64,000 nt of DNA, taken from NCBI GenBank assembly GCA_030691075.1, contig JAUYFI010000085.1:1-64000 (forward strand), written 5' to 3'. The notes below the pieces were generated by a model. It saw only the letters and a program-made list of their open reading frames with translations, did not search any database and was not told where the DNA came from. Of the stretch, positions 22,299 to 29,503 are shown in pieces (positions within the stretch are counted from its first letter, which is position 1; each line of letters starts with the position of its first letter). The DNA is from Sulfurisoma sp. GTDB taxonomy: Bacteria; Pseudomonadota; Gammaproteobacteria; Burkholderiales; Rhodocyclaceae. The position numbers and the translations under genes are program-made.

Positions 22299-23537
22299 GT
22301 GGCTAGATTTTCCTACCGCGGCCGCAACAGCGCCGGCGAAATCGTCAATGGCGTCATGGACGGCGCCACCGCCGGCGCGGTGGCCGATTTGCTGCTGGGC
22401 ACCGGCATCCGGCCGCTGGAGATCAAGCCGGCGCCGGGCGGAACCAAGACGAAAGGCGACACCAAAAAAAGCGGCGACATCAAGTTCTTCAAGGAAAAAG
22501 TCCAGCACGTCGATGTCCTGCTGTTCTCGCGCCAGATCTATACGCTGCTCAAGGCCGGCGTGCCCATCATGCGCGCGCTGTCCGGCCTGCAGGAATCCAG
22601 CCATAACCCGGCGATGAAGGACGTGCTGCAGGACATCCGCGAAAGTCTCGACTCCGGCCGCGAACTGTCCATGTCCATCGCCCGGCATCCGACGGTGTTT
22701 TCCCGTTTCTACATTTCCATGGTGCGCGTGGGCGAGGCCACCGGCCGGCTCGAGGAAATCTTCCTGCGCCTGTTCGATCATATGGAATTCGAACGTTTCA
22801 TGAAGGAGCAGGTGAAGTCGGCGCTGCGCTATCCGTCCTTCGTCGTGGCCGCCATGGGCGTCGCCATGTTCGTGGTCAACATCTGGGTCATCCCGGCCTT
22901 CGCCAAGGTATTCAAGGGCTTCAGCGCCGAATTGCCGCTGATGACGCGCATCCTCATCGGCCTTTCCGACTTCATGGTGAACTGGTGGCACACCATCATC
23001 GCCGGCGTGGCCCTGGCGTTCGGCGGTTTCACCTACTGGCGCAACACCCCCAAGGGCCACTACCAGTGGGACAAGTTCAAGCTGAGCATTCCCATCGCCG
23101 GCAAGATCGTTCAGAAAGCCACGCTGGCGCGGTTCGCCCGCGCTTTCGCCTTGGCTTCGCGCAGCGGCGTGCCCATCATCCAGGCACTCACCAACGTCGC
23201 CGCCACGGTCGATAACGACTACATCGCCGACAAGCTCGACAAAATGCGCGACGGTGTCGAGCGCGGCGAGAGCATCCTGCGCACCGCCATCGGCGCCGGC
23301 ATCTTCACCCCGGTGGTGATCCAGATGATCGCCGTCGGCGAGGAATCCGGCTCGCTCGACGACATGATGCAGGAGGTCGCCGACATGTATCAGAGCGAGG
23401 TCGAATACGAACTCAAGACCCTGGCGCAGCAGATCGAGCCCATCCTCATCGTCATGCTCGGCGCCATGATTCTGGTCCTGGCCCTCGGCATCTTCCTGCC
23501 GCTGTGGGACCTCGGCAAGGTCACGATGAAGAAGTGA
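22299..23537 (+). CDS. mshG: MSHA/type II secretion-type inner-membrane platform protein
   Basis: A 412-residue GspF/PilC-family protein with two T2SSF domains, each a helical cytoplasmic bundle followed by membrane helices. It opens ARFSYRGRNSAGEIVNGVM. The first domain contains FSRQIYTLLKAGVPIMRAL and the second LARFARAFALASRSGVPIIQ. A Lys-rich linker lies near residue 50. It begins with GTG, 11 bp after the ATPase gene, and should anchor the ATPase and pull pilins from the membrane. Confidence 0.94.
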   Translation: MARFSYRGRNSAGEIVNGVMDGATAGAVADLLLGTGIRPLEIKPAPGGTKTKGDTKKSGDIKFFKEKVQHVDVLLFSRQIYTLLKAGVPIMRALSGLQESSHNPAMKDVLQDIRESLDSGRELSMSIARHPTVFSRFYISMVRVGEATGRLEEIFLRLFDHMEFERFMKEQVKSALRYPSFVVAAMGVAMFVVNIWVIPAFAKVFKGFSAELPLMTRILIGLSDFMVNWWHTIIAGVALAFGGFTYWRNTPKGHYQWDKFKLSIPIAGKIVQKATLARFARAFALASRSGVPIIQALTNVAATVDNDYIADKLDKMRDGVERGESILRTAIGAGIFTPVVIQMIAVGEESGSLDDMMQEVADMYQSEVEYELKTLAQQIEPILIVMLGAMILVLALGIFLPLWDLGKVTMKK

Positions 23538-23538
23538 C

Positions 23539-23988
23539 GTGAAGCGGCAACGTGGAGTCAACAAGTTTGAATTCGCCATCGTCGTCAGCATCTTCGGCGT
23601 GCTCGCCTTCGTCTTCCTCGCGCGCATGGAGCGGGTGCAGGGCGACGCCGAGCGCACCGAGGTCCAGCTCACCATCCGCCACATGCGGGTCGGCATGCAA
23701 CTGGCTGTCGGCGAGCTCATCATGCACGGCGAGGAACACCGCATGGCCGAACTGGCCGCCATCAACCCCGTTCGCTTCCTCGAAAAAAAACCGCCCGGTT
23801 ACGAGGGCGAGGCCACCTCACCCAGCCGCCGTGGCGGCTGGGTTTTCGACCCCCTCCGCAAGGAAATCGCCTACCGCCCGCGCCTGCCGCAGGCGTTCGA
23901 CGGCCGCGACGAGTTGCGCTGGCGCTATCAGTCGGTGGCATTCGCCGCCGATCGTCTGGGTGGGCTGCGACTCGTGGCGGTCGAGTGA
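23539..23988 (+). CDS. Pseudopilin-like protein (MshF-like)
   Basis: A 149-residue protein with a short basic leader (MKRQRG) and a prepilin-like junction: glycine, then VNKFEF with glutamate at +5, followed by the hydrophobic helix AIVVSIFGVLAFVFLA. The rest is a small globular domain (HMRVGMQLAVGELIMHGEE, GGWVFDPLRKEIAYRP). It starts at GTG one base after mshG. The position matches mshF in MSHA loci; a minor-pilin or assembly role is inferred. Confidence 0.78.
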   Translation: MKRQRGVNKFEFAIVVSIFGVLAFVFLARMERVQGDAERTEVQLTIRHMRVGMQLAVGELIMHGEEHRMAELAAINPVRFLEKKPPGYEGEATSPSRRGGWVFDPLRKEIAYRPRLPQAFDGRDELRWRYQSVAFAADRLGGLRLVAVE

Positions 23989-24097
23989 ATGTCCCCGCAG
24001 CCTCCCCCGAATCGGGGCCTTGTTCGCCCTTACATCCTTTGATCTACCCGCTCGGCCTGTGTTAGCCTGCGCCTACTTCCCCCTGTCGCCCGTTGCG

Positions 24098-24622
24098 ATG
24101 AACCGTCCCAGAGCGCTCCGCCCGTCCTCCGGCTTCACCCTGATCGAACTGATCATCGTCATCACCATCATCGCCATCCTGGCAGCGGTGGCCCTGCCGC
24201 GCCTGATCGACGCTCAGCGCGACGCCCGCATCGCCAAGGCCAACGCCATCTACGGTTCCATCCGCTCCGCCACTGCCCTGGCCCGCTCGCGCTGCGAACT
24301 CGATCTCGCCAATGTCGCGCCCGCCCTCACCACAACCACCTGTGCCTCGGCCACGCCCAAGGTGAACATGGACGGTACCATGGTTGATATCGTCAACCGT
24401 TACCCAGCGGCCACGGCGACGGGCATCGAAGCCGCCGCCGCCATCAACCTCGCTGCCGACGGCCTGGCCATCGGCAGCGGTGTCGGCTGCGGCGCGGGGA
24501 CGCGCTGCTTCGACATCCAGGGCGGCACGGCGCCGAACTGCCGCATCACCTACCAGGAAGCCACGATAAGCGGTACCCTCATCAGTGCGCCCGTGATTTC
24601 CGTCACAACGACAGGCTGTTAA
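24098..24622 (+). CDS. Type IV (MSHA-like) prepilin
   Basis: A 174-residue pilin. The leader MNRPRALRPSSG is followed by the class III/IV motif FTLIELIIVITIIAIL with glutamate at +5. The C-terminal domain has five cysteines and low charge, so disulfides are likely. The start is the ATG at 24098; the frame is open further upstream but overlaps the previous gene. A short hairpin CCCCGA-A-TCGGGG at about 24007 may limit transcription entering from the upstream gene. Confidence 0.9.
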   Translation: MNRPRALRPSSGFTLIELIIVITIIAILAAVALPRLIDAQRDARIAKANAIYGSIRSATALARSRCELDLANVAPALTTTTCASATPKVNMDGTMVDIVNRYPAATATGIEAAAAINLAADGLAIGSGVGCGAGTRCFDIQGGTAPNCRITYQEATISGTLISAPVISVTTTGC

Positions 24623-24673
24623 GCGCCCGCGGTTTTTGTTATCTTTCGTACCAGACTTCCCGAGGAGTTCCAA

Positions 24674-25150
24674 ATGAAGCAGCACAACGAAAAAAGCGAA
24701 AGTGGTTTTACCCTGATCGAACTGATCGTCGTGATCGTGATTCTGGGGATTTTGGCGGCGACGGCGTTGCCGAAGTTCATCAACCTATCGGCCGACGCCA
24801 ATGCGGCCGCTGCGGATGGTATTGCGGGGGCGCTTTCGTCCGGGGCTTCGGTGAATTTCGCTGCTGCCCTGATCGGTAATGCAAATGCCGTGGGGATCGG
24901 CCCATTGGGCACGTTGACGACACCATCAACTTTCGGTGTTAGTGCGGTGGCCGGTAGCCTCCTGCAGGGGGCCATCCCCGCGGGATTCGTCGTTAATGCA
25001 TATAACGGAACTGTAGCAGCCTCCACCATAGCAGGCATTAGTAGTTCGATGGCTTGCGGTACCGGCGACTCGCGGGGAGTTAACGTGACCGTATACGTCC
25101 ACGGCCCGGATGCTGCGCTAAAAGCGGCGAGCCTGATTTGCACGGGTTGA
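24674..25150 (+). CDS. MshA-like major pilin candidate
   Basis: A 158-residue pilin: leader ending SESG, then FTLIELIVVIVILGILAA and LPKFINLSADANAAAADGI, which resembles MshA pilins. The C-terminus has two cysteines (SMACGTG and LICTG) that can form the usual pilin disulfide loop. GAGGAG lies 6 bases before the ATG, the strongest ribosome site of the pilin cluster, suggesting high expression and hence the major subunit. Its base composition is more AT-rich than that of its neighbours, as is common for exposed pilins. Confidence 0.9.
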   Translation: MKQHNEKSESGFTLIELIVVIVILGILAATALPKFINLSADANAAAADGIAGALSSGASVNFAAALIGNANAVGIGPLGTLTTPSTFGVSAVAGSLLQGAIPAGFVVNAYNGTVAASTIAGISSSMACGTGDSRGVNVTVYVHGPDAALKAASLICTG

Positions 25151-25202
25151 TCGCTGTCAGACTTTTGCAGGTTGTCGAGTATCAAAGGTGTCGGGCCAGG
25201 GG

Positions 25203-25508
25203 ATGGAAGAGGTTGCCGATCATCTGTTCGAAGCGTTTTGCAAGACGCTGCCGCCGAACAGCGCGGCAATGCGGGAATACAAGCGAAAGTCCGCCGACGA
25301 CCAGCGCGAGATGGTGAGAAAGCGGCTTGACGCCTTCTTCGCCACGGCACGTGAAGAGCAGGAACGGCGCAGGCTGGGTGTCATCGGACGCGCAAGGGTT
25401 GCGTATGCCTTGCAGAAGCGTATGTTGGAAGCAGGATACCCTCGCCACTTGACCAAGCAGATCCTGTTGGCCTTGGTGATGTCCGCTTTTGTCCGGGCGC
25501 GTGTTTAG
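25203..25508 (+). CDS. Small helical hypothetical protein
   Basis: About 101 residues, predominantly helical and highly charged (KRKSADDQREMVRKRL, AREEQERRRLGVIG). No signal peptide and no family I recognise. The start is uncertain: ATG 25203 or GTG 25188 are both immediately behind purine runs. It lies between the pilin and a methyltransferase gene on the same strand, so it may belong to the pilus-modification cluster. Confidence 0.5.
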   Translation: MEEVADHLFEAFCKTLPPNSAAMREYKRKSADDQREMVRKRLDAFFATAREEQERRRLGVIGRARVAYALQKRMLEAGYPRHLTKQILLALVMSAFVRARV

Positions 25509-25520
25509 TTTGCTGGGCGA

Positions 25521-26255
25521 ATGAACTGGCTGGGTTCCATCGCCCTGCGCGTGCTGGAGTCCTGGATGCATCGTCGGATATCCGGCGGCGATATCGCCTC
25601 GGTCGGGAGGTCGCATGAAATTGCTGCGGGCCTTGGCCAAGCAACAGCCGGCGAGCCCCGTTGTTTCTTGCATGTTGGCTGTGGATCGGCCCGCAAGCCG
25701 CACGTCGCAGCTATATTTCGCGATGAGACCTGGCGCGAAATTCGTCTCGACATCGACCGGCAAGTAGCTCCGGACGTGGTCGGCAGCATGACCGACATGT
25801 CGGCGGTGGCTACCGCCTCGATGGACGGCGTCTATTCATCCCACAATATCGAACATCTGCTTCCTCATGAGGTTCCGGTCGCGCTCAGCGAGATTTTCCG
25901 GGTACTTCGTGAAGACGGCATTTTTGTGCTGACCTGCCCCGATCTGCAGTCGGTATGTGCAAGGGTTGCACAGGGGAAATTGGAGGAGACCTTGTACGAG
26001 TCGCCCTCCGGCCCGATCGCCGCTCATGACATCCTCTACGGTCTGCGCAGCTCGCTCGCCGCGGGTAACCTCTACATGGCCCACCGCACCGGATTCACTC
26101 TGGAAACTCTCGTGGCTGCACTCCGCACCGCCGGCTTTCGTACCGTGGCTGGCCGACGCGACGAGGCCGGTTTCGCGCTTTGGGCTGTTGCCACGCCGAG
26201 GCTGATGGCCGAGGAGGATGCGCGGCGACTCGCCGAACGTGCATGGGTCAACTGA
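25521..26255 (+). CDS. SAM-dependent methyltransferase
   Basis: A 244-residue class I methyltransferase. Motif I is CFLHVGCGSARKP, motif II includes EIRLDID, and the later motif is DGVYSSHNIEHLLPHEV with FRVLREDGIFVLTCPD, the pattern of sugar or polysaccharide-associated methyltransferases. It follows the pilin cluster by 370 bp and overlaps the next gene if that starts at 26243. A role in modifying a glycan on pili or the cell surface is inferred from position only. Confidence 0.85.
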   Translation: MNWLGSIALRVLESWMHRRISGGDIASVGRSHEIAAGLGQATAGEPRCFLHVGCGSARKPHVAAIFRDETWREIRLDIDRQVAPDVVGSMTDMSAVATASMDGVYSSHNIEHLLPHEVPVALSEIFRVLREDGIFVLTCPDLQSVCARVAQGKLEETLYESPSGPIAAHDILYGLRSSLAAGNLYMAHRTGFTLETLVAALRTAGFRTVAGRRDEAGFALWAVATPRLMAEEDARRLAERAWVN

Positions 26256-28588
26256 CGGCACGATCGGGTATGGCTTCCTGGTTGTTGCTTTTTCTGGGTA
26301 ATCGCTTTGCGGCAAGTCAGATGCCGACAATGGCTTGCTCTTGCTATCGGCTGGCGGCCGCGGGAAGCGGGCGCGTCGCCGTAATCGCGGCGTGCAAGTT
26401 GGGCGACGAACTGCTCAAGCAGGACAAGTCGGAAGAGCTTTGCGCCGTCTTGTCGCCAATACTCGAGACAAAGGGCGAGCATCAAGCGCGAGCCTGGCGC
26501 ATGATGGGCATTGCGCGGCGTCGCCTGGGTGAATTGGCACTGGCGCGGGAGGCGTATGAGCGGGCTGCCGCCATCGACCCTTCGAGTGCCGCAACCTGGA
26601 ATAACCTGGCTGAGTGGCATTTGGCGCAAGGCGAGGCCGAGCAGGCCATGCCTTTCCTCGACCGCGCTCTCGCATGCGATGCAAAGTTGCCCGAGGCACT
26701 CAATAACCGGGTCGCGGCCCTTATCGAACTCGGGCGCAACGCGGAGGCAGAAGAGGCGGCTGGGGCCGCCCTGAAAATCCTGCCGAAACTCGCCGCCCTT
26801 CATGCCAACCTCGGCTACCTGATGCTGTGCCAGGAAAAACGTGCCGATGCCTTCAAGCATTACCAGGAGGCCGTTGCGTGCGATCCGCACTGCGCCGAGG
26901 CGCGAATCGGATTGGCAACCCTCCATGGCGAGCACGGGAATCCGGGCGCAGTACGGAAATTCCTCGAAGAGCAGATCGCCGTGCGGGGAAAGTCGCTCCA
27001 GCGTTTGACCTTGCTCGCCCTTGTGCAAAAGGCGGAGGGAAAACTCGCCGCGGCGGAAGCGACCTGCAATGAAATTCTTGAAACGCACACGGAGGATGCC
27101 ACTTCCTTTGCGATTCTGGCCGGCGTGGCCGGTGCCCACGGCGAGCCGCAACGCGCCATTGATCTGCTCAAGAGAGTAGAGAAGGTCAATCCGGCGGACT
27201 CATCGTGCCTTTCGTGCATGGCGTTCAACGCAACCTACCTTGGGGACGCGTCGCCGCATGACGTTTATGAAATGCACGCAGAATGGAGTCGCCGCTTCGA
27301 GGTGCAGCCTCAGGCGGAGGGAAAGGCGGAGGGCCCGGAAGCGCGCGTGGCGGGCTCGACCCGCCCAACGAATGGCAGGCCGCTGCGAATTGCTTATGTG
27401 TCGGGCGACTTCAGTACCCATCCTGTCGGCCATCTGGTGCGGGACGTCGTCCGCAATCATGATGCCGCGAAGGTAAGTATCACGTGCTATTCGATGATGC
27501 GCGGCGGTGATCAGATCACCGCGGCCATCAAGGAGGCCGCCGATTCATGGGTCGATATCCTGTTCATGGATGACGACGAACTGGAGCAGCGCATCCGTGA
27601 CGACAAGATCGATATCCTGGTGGACCTGTCGGGGCACACGGCGTATCACCGCCTGTCGGTCTTCGTGCGCAGACCTGCTCCTGTGCAAGTCACCTGGATC
27701 GGCTATTTCCATTCGACCGGGCTCAAGTGCATCGACTATTTCATTACCGATCCCTACACATCGCCCCCCGGTTCGCCGCAGCTGTTTTCCGAGACGCCGG
27801 TCTACCTCCCGCATTCCCGCTTCTGCTATTCGCCGCCGGATTACGCACCTCCCGTTGCCCCCCTGCCATGCCAGGAAAACGGATATGTGACATTTGGCTG
27901 CTTCAATCGCACGGACAAGTTGAGTCAGCCGGTAATCGAGCTCTGGTCGCGAATACTCCACGCCGTACCGGACAGCCGCATGGTATTGAAGGCGGGTTCC
28001 CTGCGCGACGAAGGCGTGCGCAAGGCCATGGAGGCCCGATTTGCGCACTACGGCATAGACCTGGGACGACTGGAATTGCGCCCCGCATCTCCGCACCTGG
28101 AAATGTTCCAGCAGTACGGCGATATCGACCTGGCGCTGGATCCATTTCCATTCAATGGCGGCATGACCACCCTGGAAGCGCTGTGGATGGGCGTGCCGGT
28201 GCTGACTTTGGTGGGGCAAGGGGTCGTGTCGCGCCAGACCTACTCGGTGCTGAAGAACATCGGCCTGGCAGATGAGCTGGCTACACCGGATGTTGATGCA
28301 TACGCGGCCAAAGCGATTGCCTTGGCGAACGACAGAATTTACCTTGCGCAGCTCAGGCAGGGATTGCGCGCCAGAATGGCCGCAAGCCCGGTATGTGATC
28401 CGGCGCAGTTTGCGCGGGACCTCGAATCACTGTTCGTGCGCATGTGGGACGCATATGAGCATGGACAGAAGCTGCCAAGCGCCCTGATTCCTACAGGAGG
28501 AAGATCATGGCGCGCAAGGCAAGCGGATCAGATCAGCTGGCATCGGCCAGGGAGTTATTGCGGACGGCAAAGACGGCCGAAGCTCTGA
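26243..28588 (+). CDS. TPR protein with O-GlcNAc transferase-like (GT41/SPINDLY) domain
   Basis: About 780 residues. The N-terminal half is a TPR superhelix with repeats such as ATWNNLAEWHLAQGEAEQAM and AALHANLGYLMLCQ. The C-terminal half is a GT41 catalytic domain: RIAYVSGDFSTHPVGHLVRD, DILVDLSGHTAYHRL, APVQVTWIGYFHSTGL, YVTFGCFNRTDKLSQPV and NGGMTTLEALWMGVPVLTL. These enzymes put sugars on Ser/Thr. Beside pilins it may glycosylate them. The start is 26243 (overlapping the methyltransferase stop) or 26270. The last 31 residues are encoded by the following IS630-type element, so the native C-terminus has probably been replaced. Confidence 0.88.
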   Translation: MGQLTARSGMASWLLLFLGNRFAASQMPTMACSCYRLAAAGSGRVAVIAACKLGDELLKQDKSEELCAVLSPILETKGEHQARAWRMMGIARRRLGELALAREAYERAAAIDPSSAATWNNLAEWHLAQGEAEQAMPFLDRALACDAKLPEALNNRVAALIELGRNAEAEEAAGAALKILPKLAALHANLGYLMLCQEKRADAFKHYQEAVACDPHCAEARIGLATLHGEHGNPGAVRKFLEEQIAVRGKSLQRLTLLALVQKAEGKLAAAEATCNEILETHTEDATSFAILAGVAGAHGEPQRAIDLLKRVEKVNPADSSCLSCMAFNATYLGDASPHDVYEMHAEWSRRFEVQPQAEGKAEGPEARVAGSTRPTNGRPLRIAYVSGDFSTHPVGHLVRDVVRNHDAAKVSITCYSMMRGGDQITAAIKEAADSWVDILFMDDDELEQRIRDDKIDILVDLSGHTAYHRLSVFVRRPAPVQVTWIGYFHSTGLKCIDYFITDPYTSPPGSPQLFSETPVYLPHSRFCYSPPDYAPPVAPLPCQENGYVTFGCFNRTDKLSQPVIELWSRILHAVPDSRMVLKAGSLRDEGVRKAMEARFAHYGIDLGRLELRPASPHLEMFQQYGDIDLALDPFPFNGGMTTLEALWMGVPVLTLVGQGVVSRQTYSVLKNIGLADELATPDVDAYAAKAIALANDRIYLAQLRQGLRARMAASPVCDPAQFARDLESLFVRMWDAYEHGQKLPSALIPTGGRSWRARQADQISWHRPGSYCGRQRRPKL

Positions 28589-29208
28589 GGACGGCGCAAG
28601 CGGTGTTGCTGCCATTGGAACTTGGGTTATCGCTGGAACAGACAGCGAAAGCCATCGGCCGTTCGGTAGGGGCGACGTGCAATTTGCGCACACGCTATTG
28701 CAAGGTGGCCCGTCACGAACGGGAAGCGCCGCGCCCCAAGAGCGCCTTGCGCAACCGCGCCAAGGCCTCACTGGAACGCGAGGCGCAGATTCTCGATGAA
28801 GTCCTTGAAGGGGCGATGCGTGGCGGCGTGGTCATCGTGCCGCCGCTCAAGGAGAAGATCGCGGAACGGCTGGGCAAGCCGGTCGCGCTATCGACGATCT
28901 ATCGCATGCTGGCGCGCAACGGATGGCGCAAGTTGGCCCCGGACACCGCCTACCCACAAGGCGACCCGGCGGCGCGCGAGGACTGGGGAAAAAACTTCAG
29001 GGGAGGCTGGACGAAATCGTAGCAGCCTGGAACAACGGCCGTCCGCTGCGGCTGATGTTCCAGGACGAGGCGCGTTTCGGGCGTATCTCGGACACCCGCC
29101 ACTGCTGGTGCCGCCGGCCGGCTCGCGCTTGAAGACCACTTGGTGGACGCGCTTCGCAAGCTAGAAAACTCCCCGGATCGGGTTAAAGGCATCACCGGAT
29201 GGGAGTGA
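28507..29208 (+). pseudogene. IS630-family transposase remnant
   Basis: The element starts with a good ribosome site (AGGAGG) and ATG. Frame 1 encodes the helix-turn-helix part (LGLSLEQTAKAIGRSVG, VALSTIYRMLARNGWRKL) to a stop at 29022. The minus-one frame continues the protein (GRLDEIVAAWNNGRPL, then LMFQDEARFGRISDTRHCW with the first catalytic Asp). After about 29128 the catalytic core is missing, and only the C-terminal tail survives (EDHLVDALRKLENSPDRVKG to a stop at 29206). An internal deletion of well over 100 codons makes it dead. Terminal inverted repeats were not found. Confidence 0.82.
28989..28995 (+). other. Candidate -1 frameshift site A_AAA_AAC
   Basis: In the transposase reading frame the codons are GGA AAA AAC, giving the classical slippery heptamer A_AAA_AAC. 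A one-base backward slip continues directly into LQGRLDEIVAAW, the expected next part of an IS630 transposase. This may be programmed frameshifting; a simple indel in the A-run would look the same. Confidence 0.5.
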
Positions 29209-29503
29209 ATTATTAATGCTACTTCTAATGCGAATTATAATAAGGCGGCACCTGCAACGAAATGGCCAGTGCGCTCCCGTGGTCCCGCACTGTACCCAAC
29301 TACGGGAGATCGCTGATCGAAACAGCAGGGCGGGAACTTCCTTCCCCACTATGTCGCCCGTTCGAATCAGCCCGATTTGCAGTGGATCATGAAGACGCCA
29401 AAGATCGTGCCTTCATCGGGCGAGCGCCAGAAACAGGCGAGCGAGGCGGGGCCCTTGGCTACTGACACGTCACCACGGCCGTCGGTGGCACCGGAGTCTG
29501 CTG
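29209..29503. other. Intergenic region after the IS remnant
   Basis: These 295 bases hold no clear gene. An AT-rich patch at 29210-29242 contains TATAAT (29236-29241) and may be the outer edge of the insertion element. From about 29313 a plus-strand frame reads GNFLPHYVARSNQPDLQWIM and continues into the terminus of the next gene on the opposite strand. It looks protein-like and could be a relic fragment, but I cannot name it. GTTCGAATC at about 29350 resembles a tRNA T-loop but has no stem. Confidence 0.35.

Noticed and set aside
22814..22832. AAGTCGGCGCTGCG in mshG as a repeat copy
   Set aside because: The match stops after the core and the peptide VKSALRYPSFV is normally conserved in the GspF family.
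29345..29375. tRNA-like T-loop GTTCGAATC after the IS remnant
   Set aside because: The flanking bases do not form a T-stem and no acceptor or anticodon arm can be drawn.
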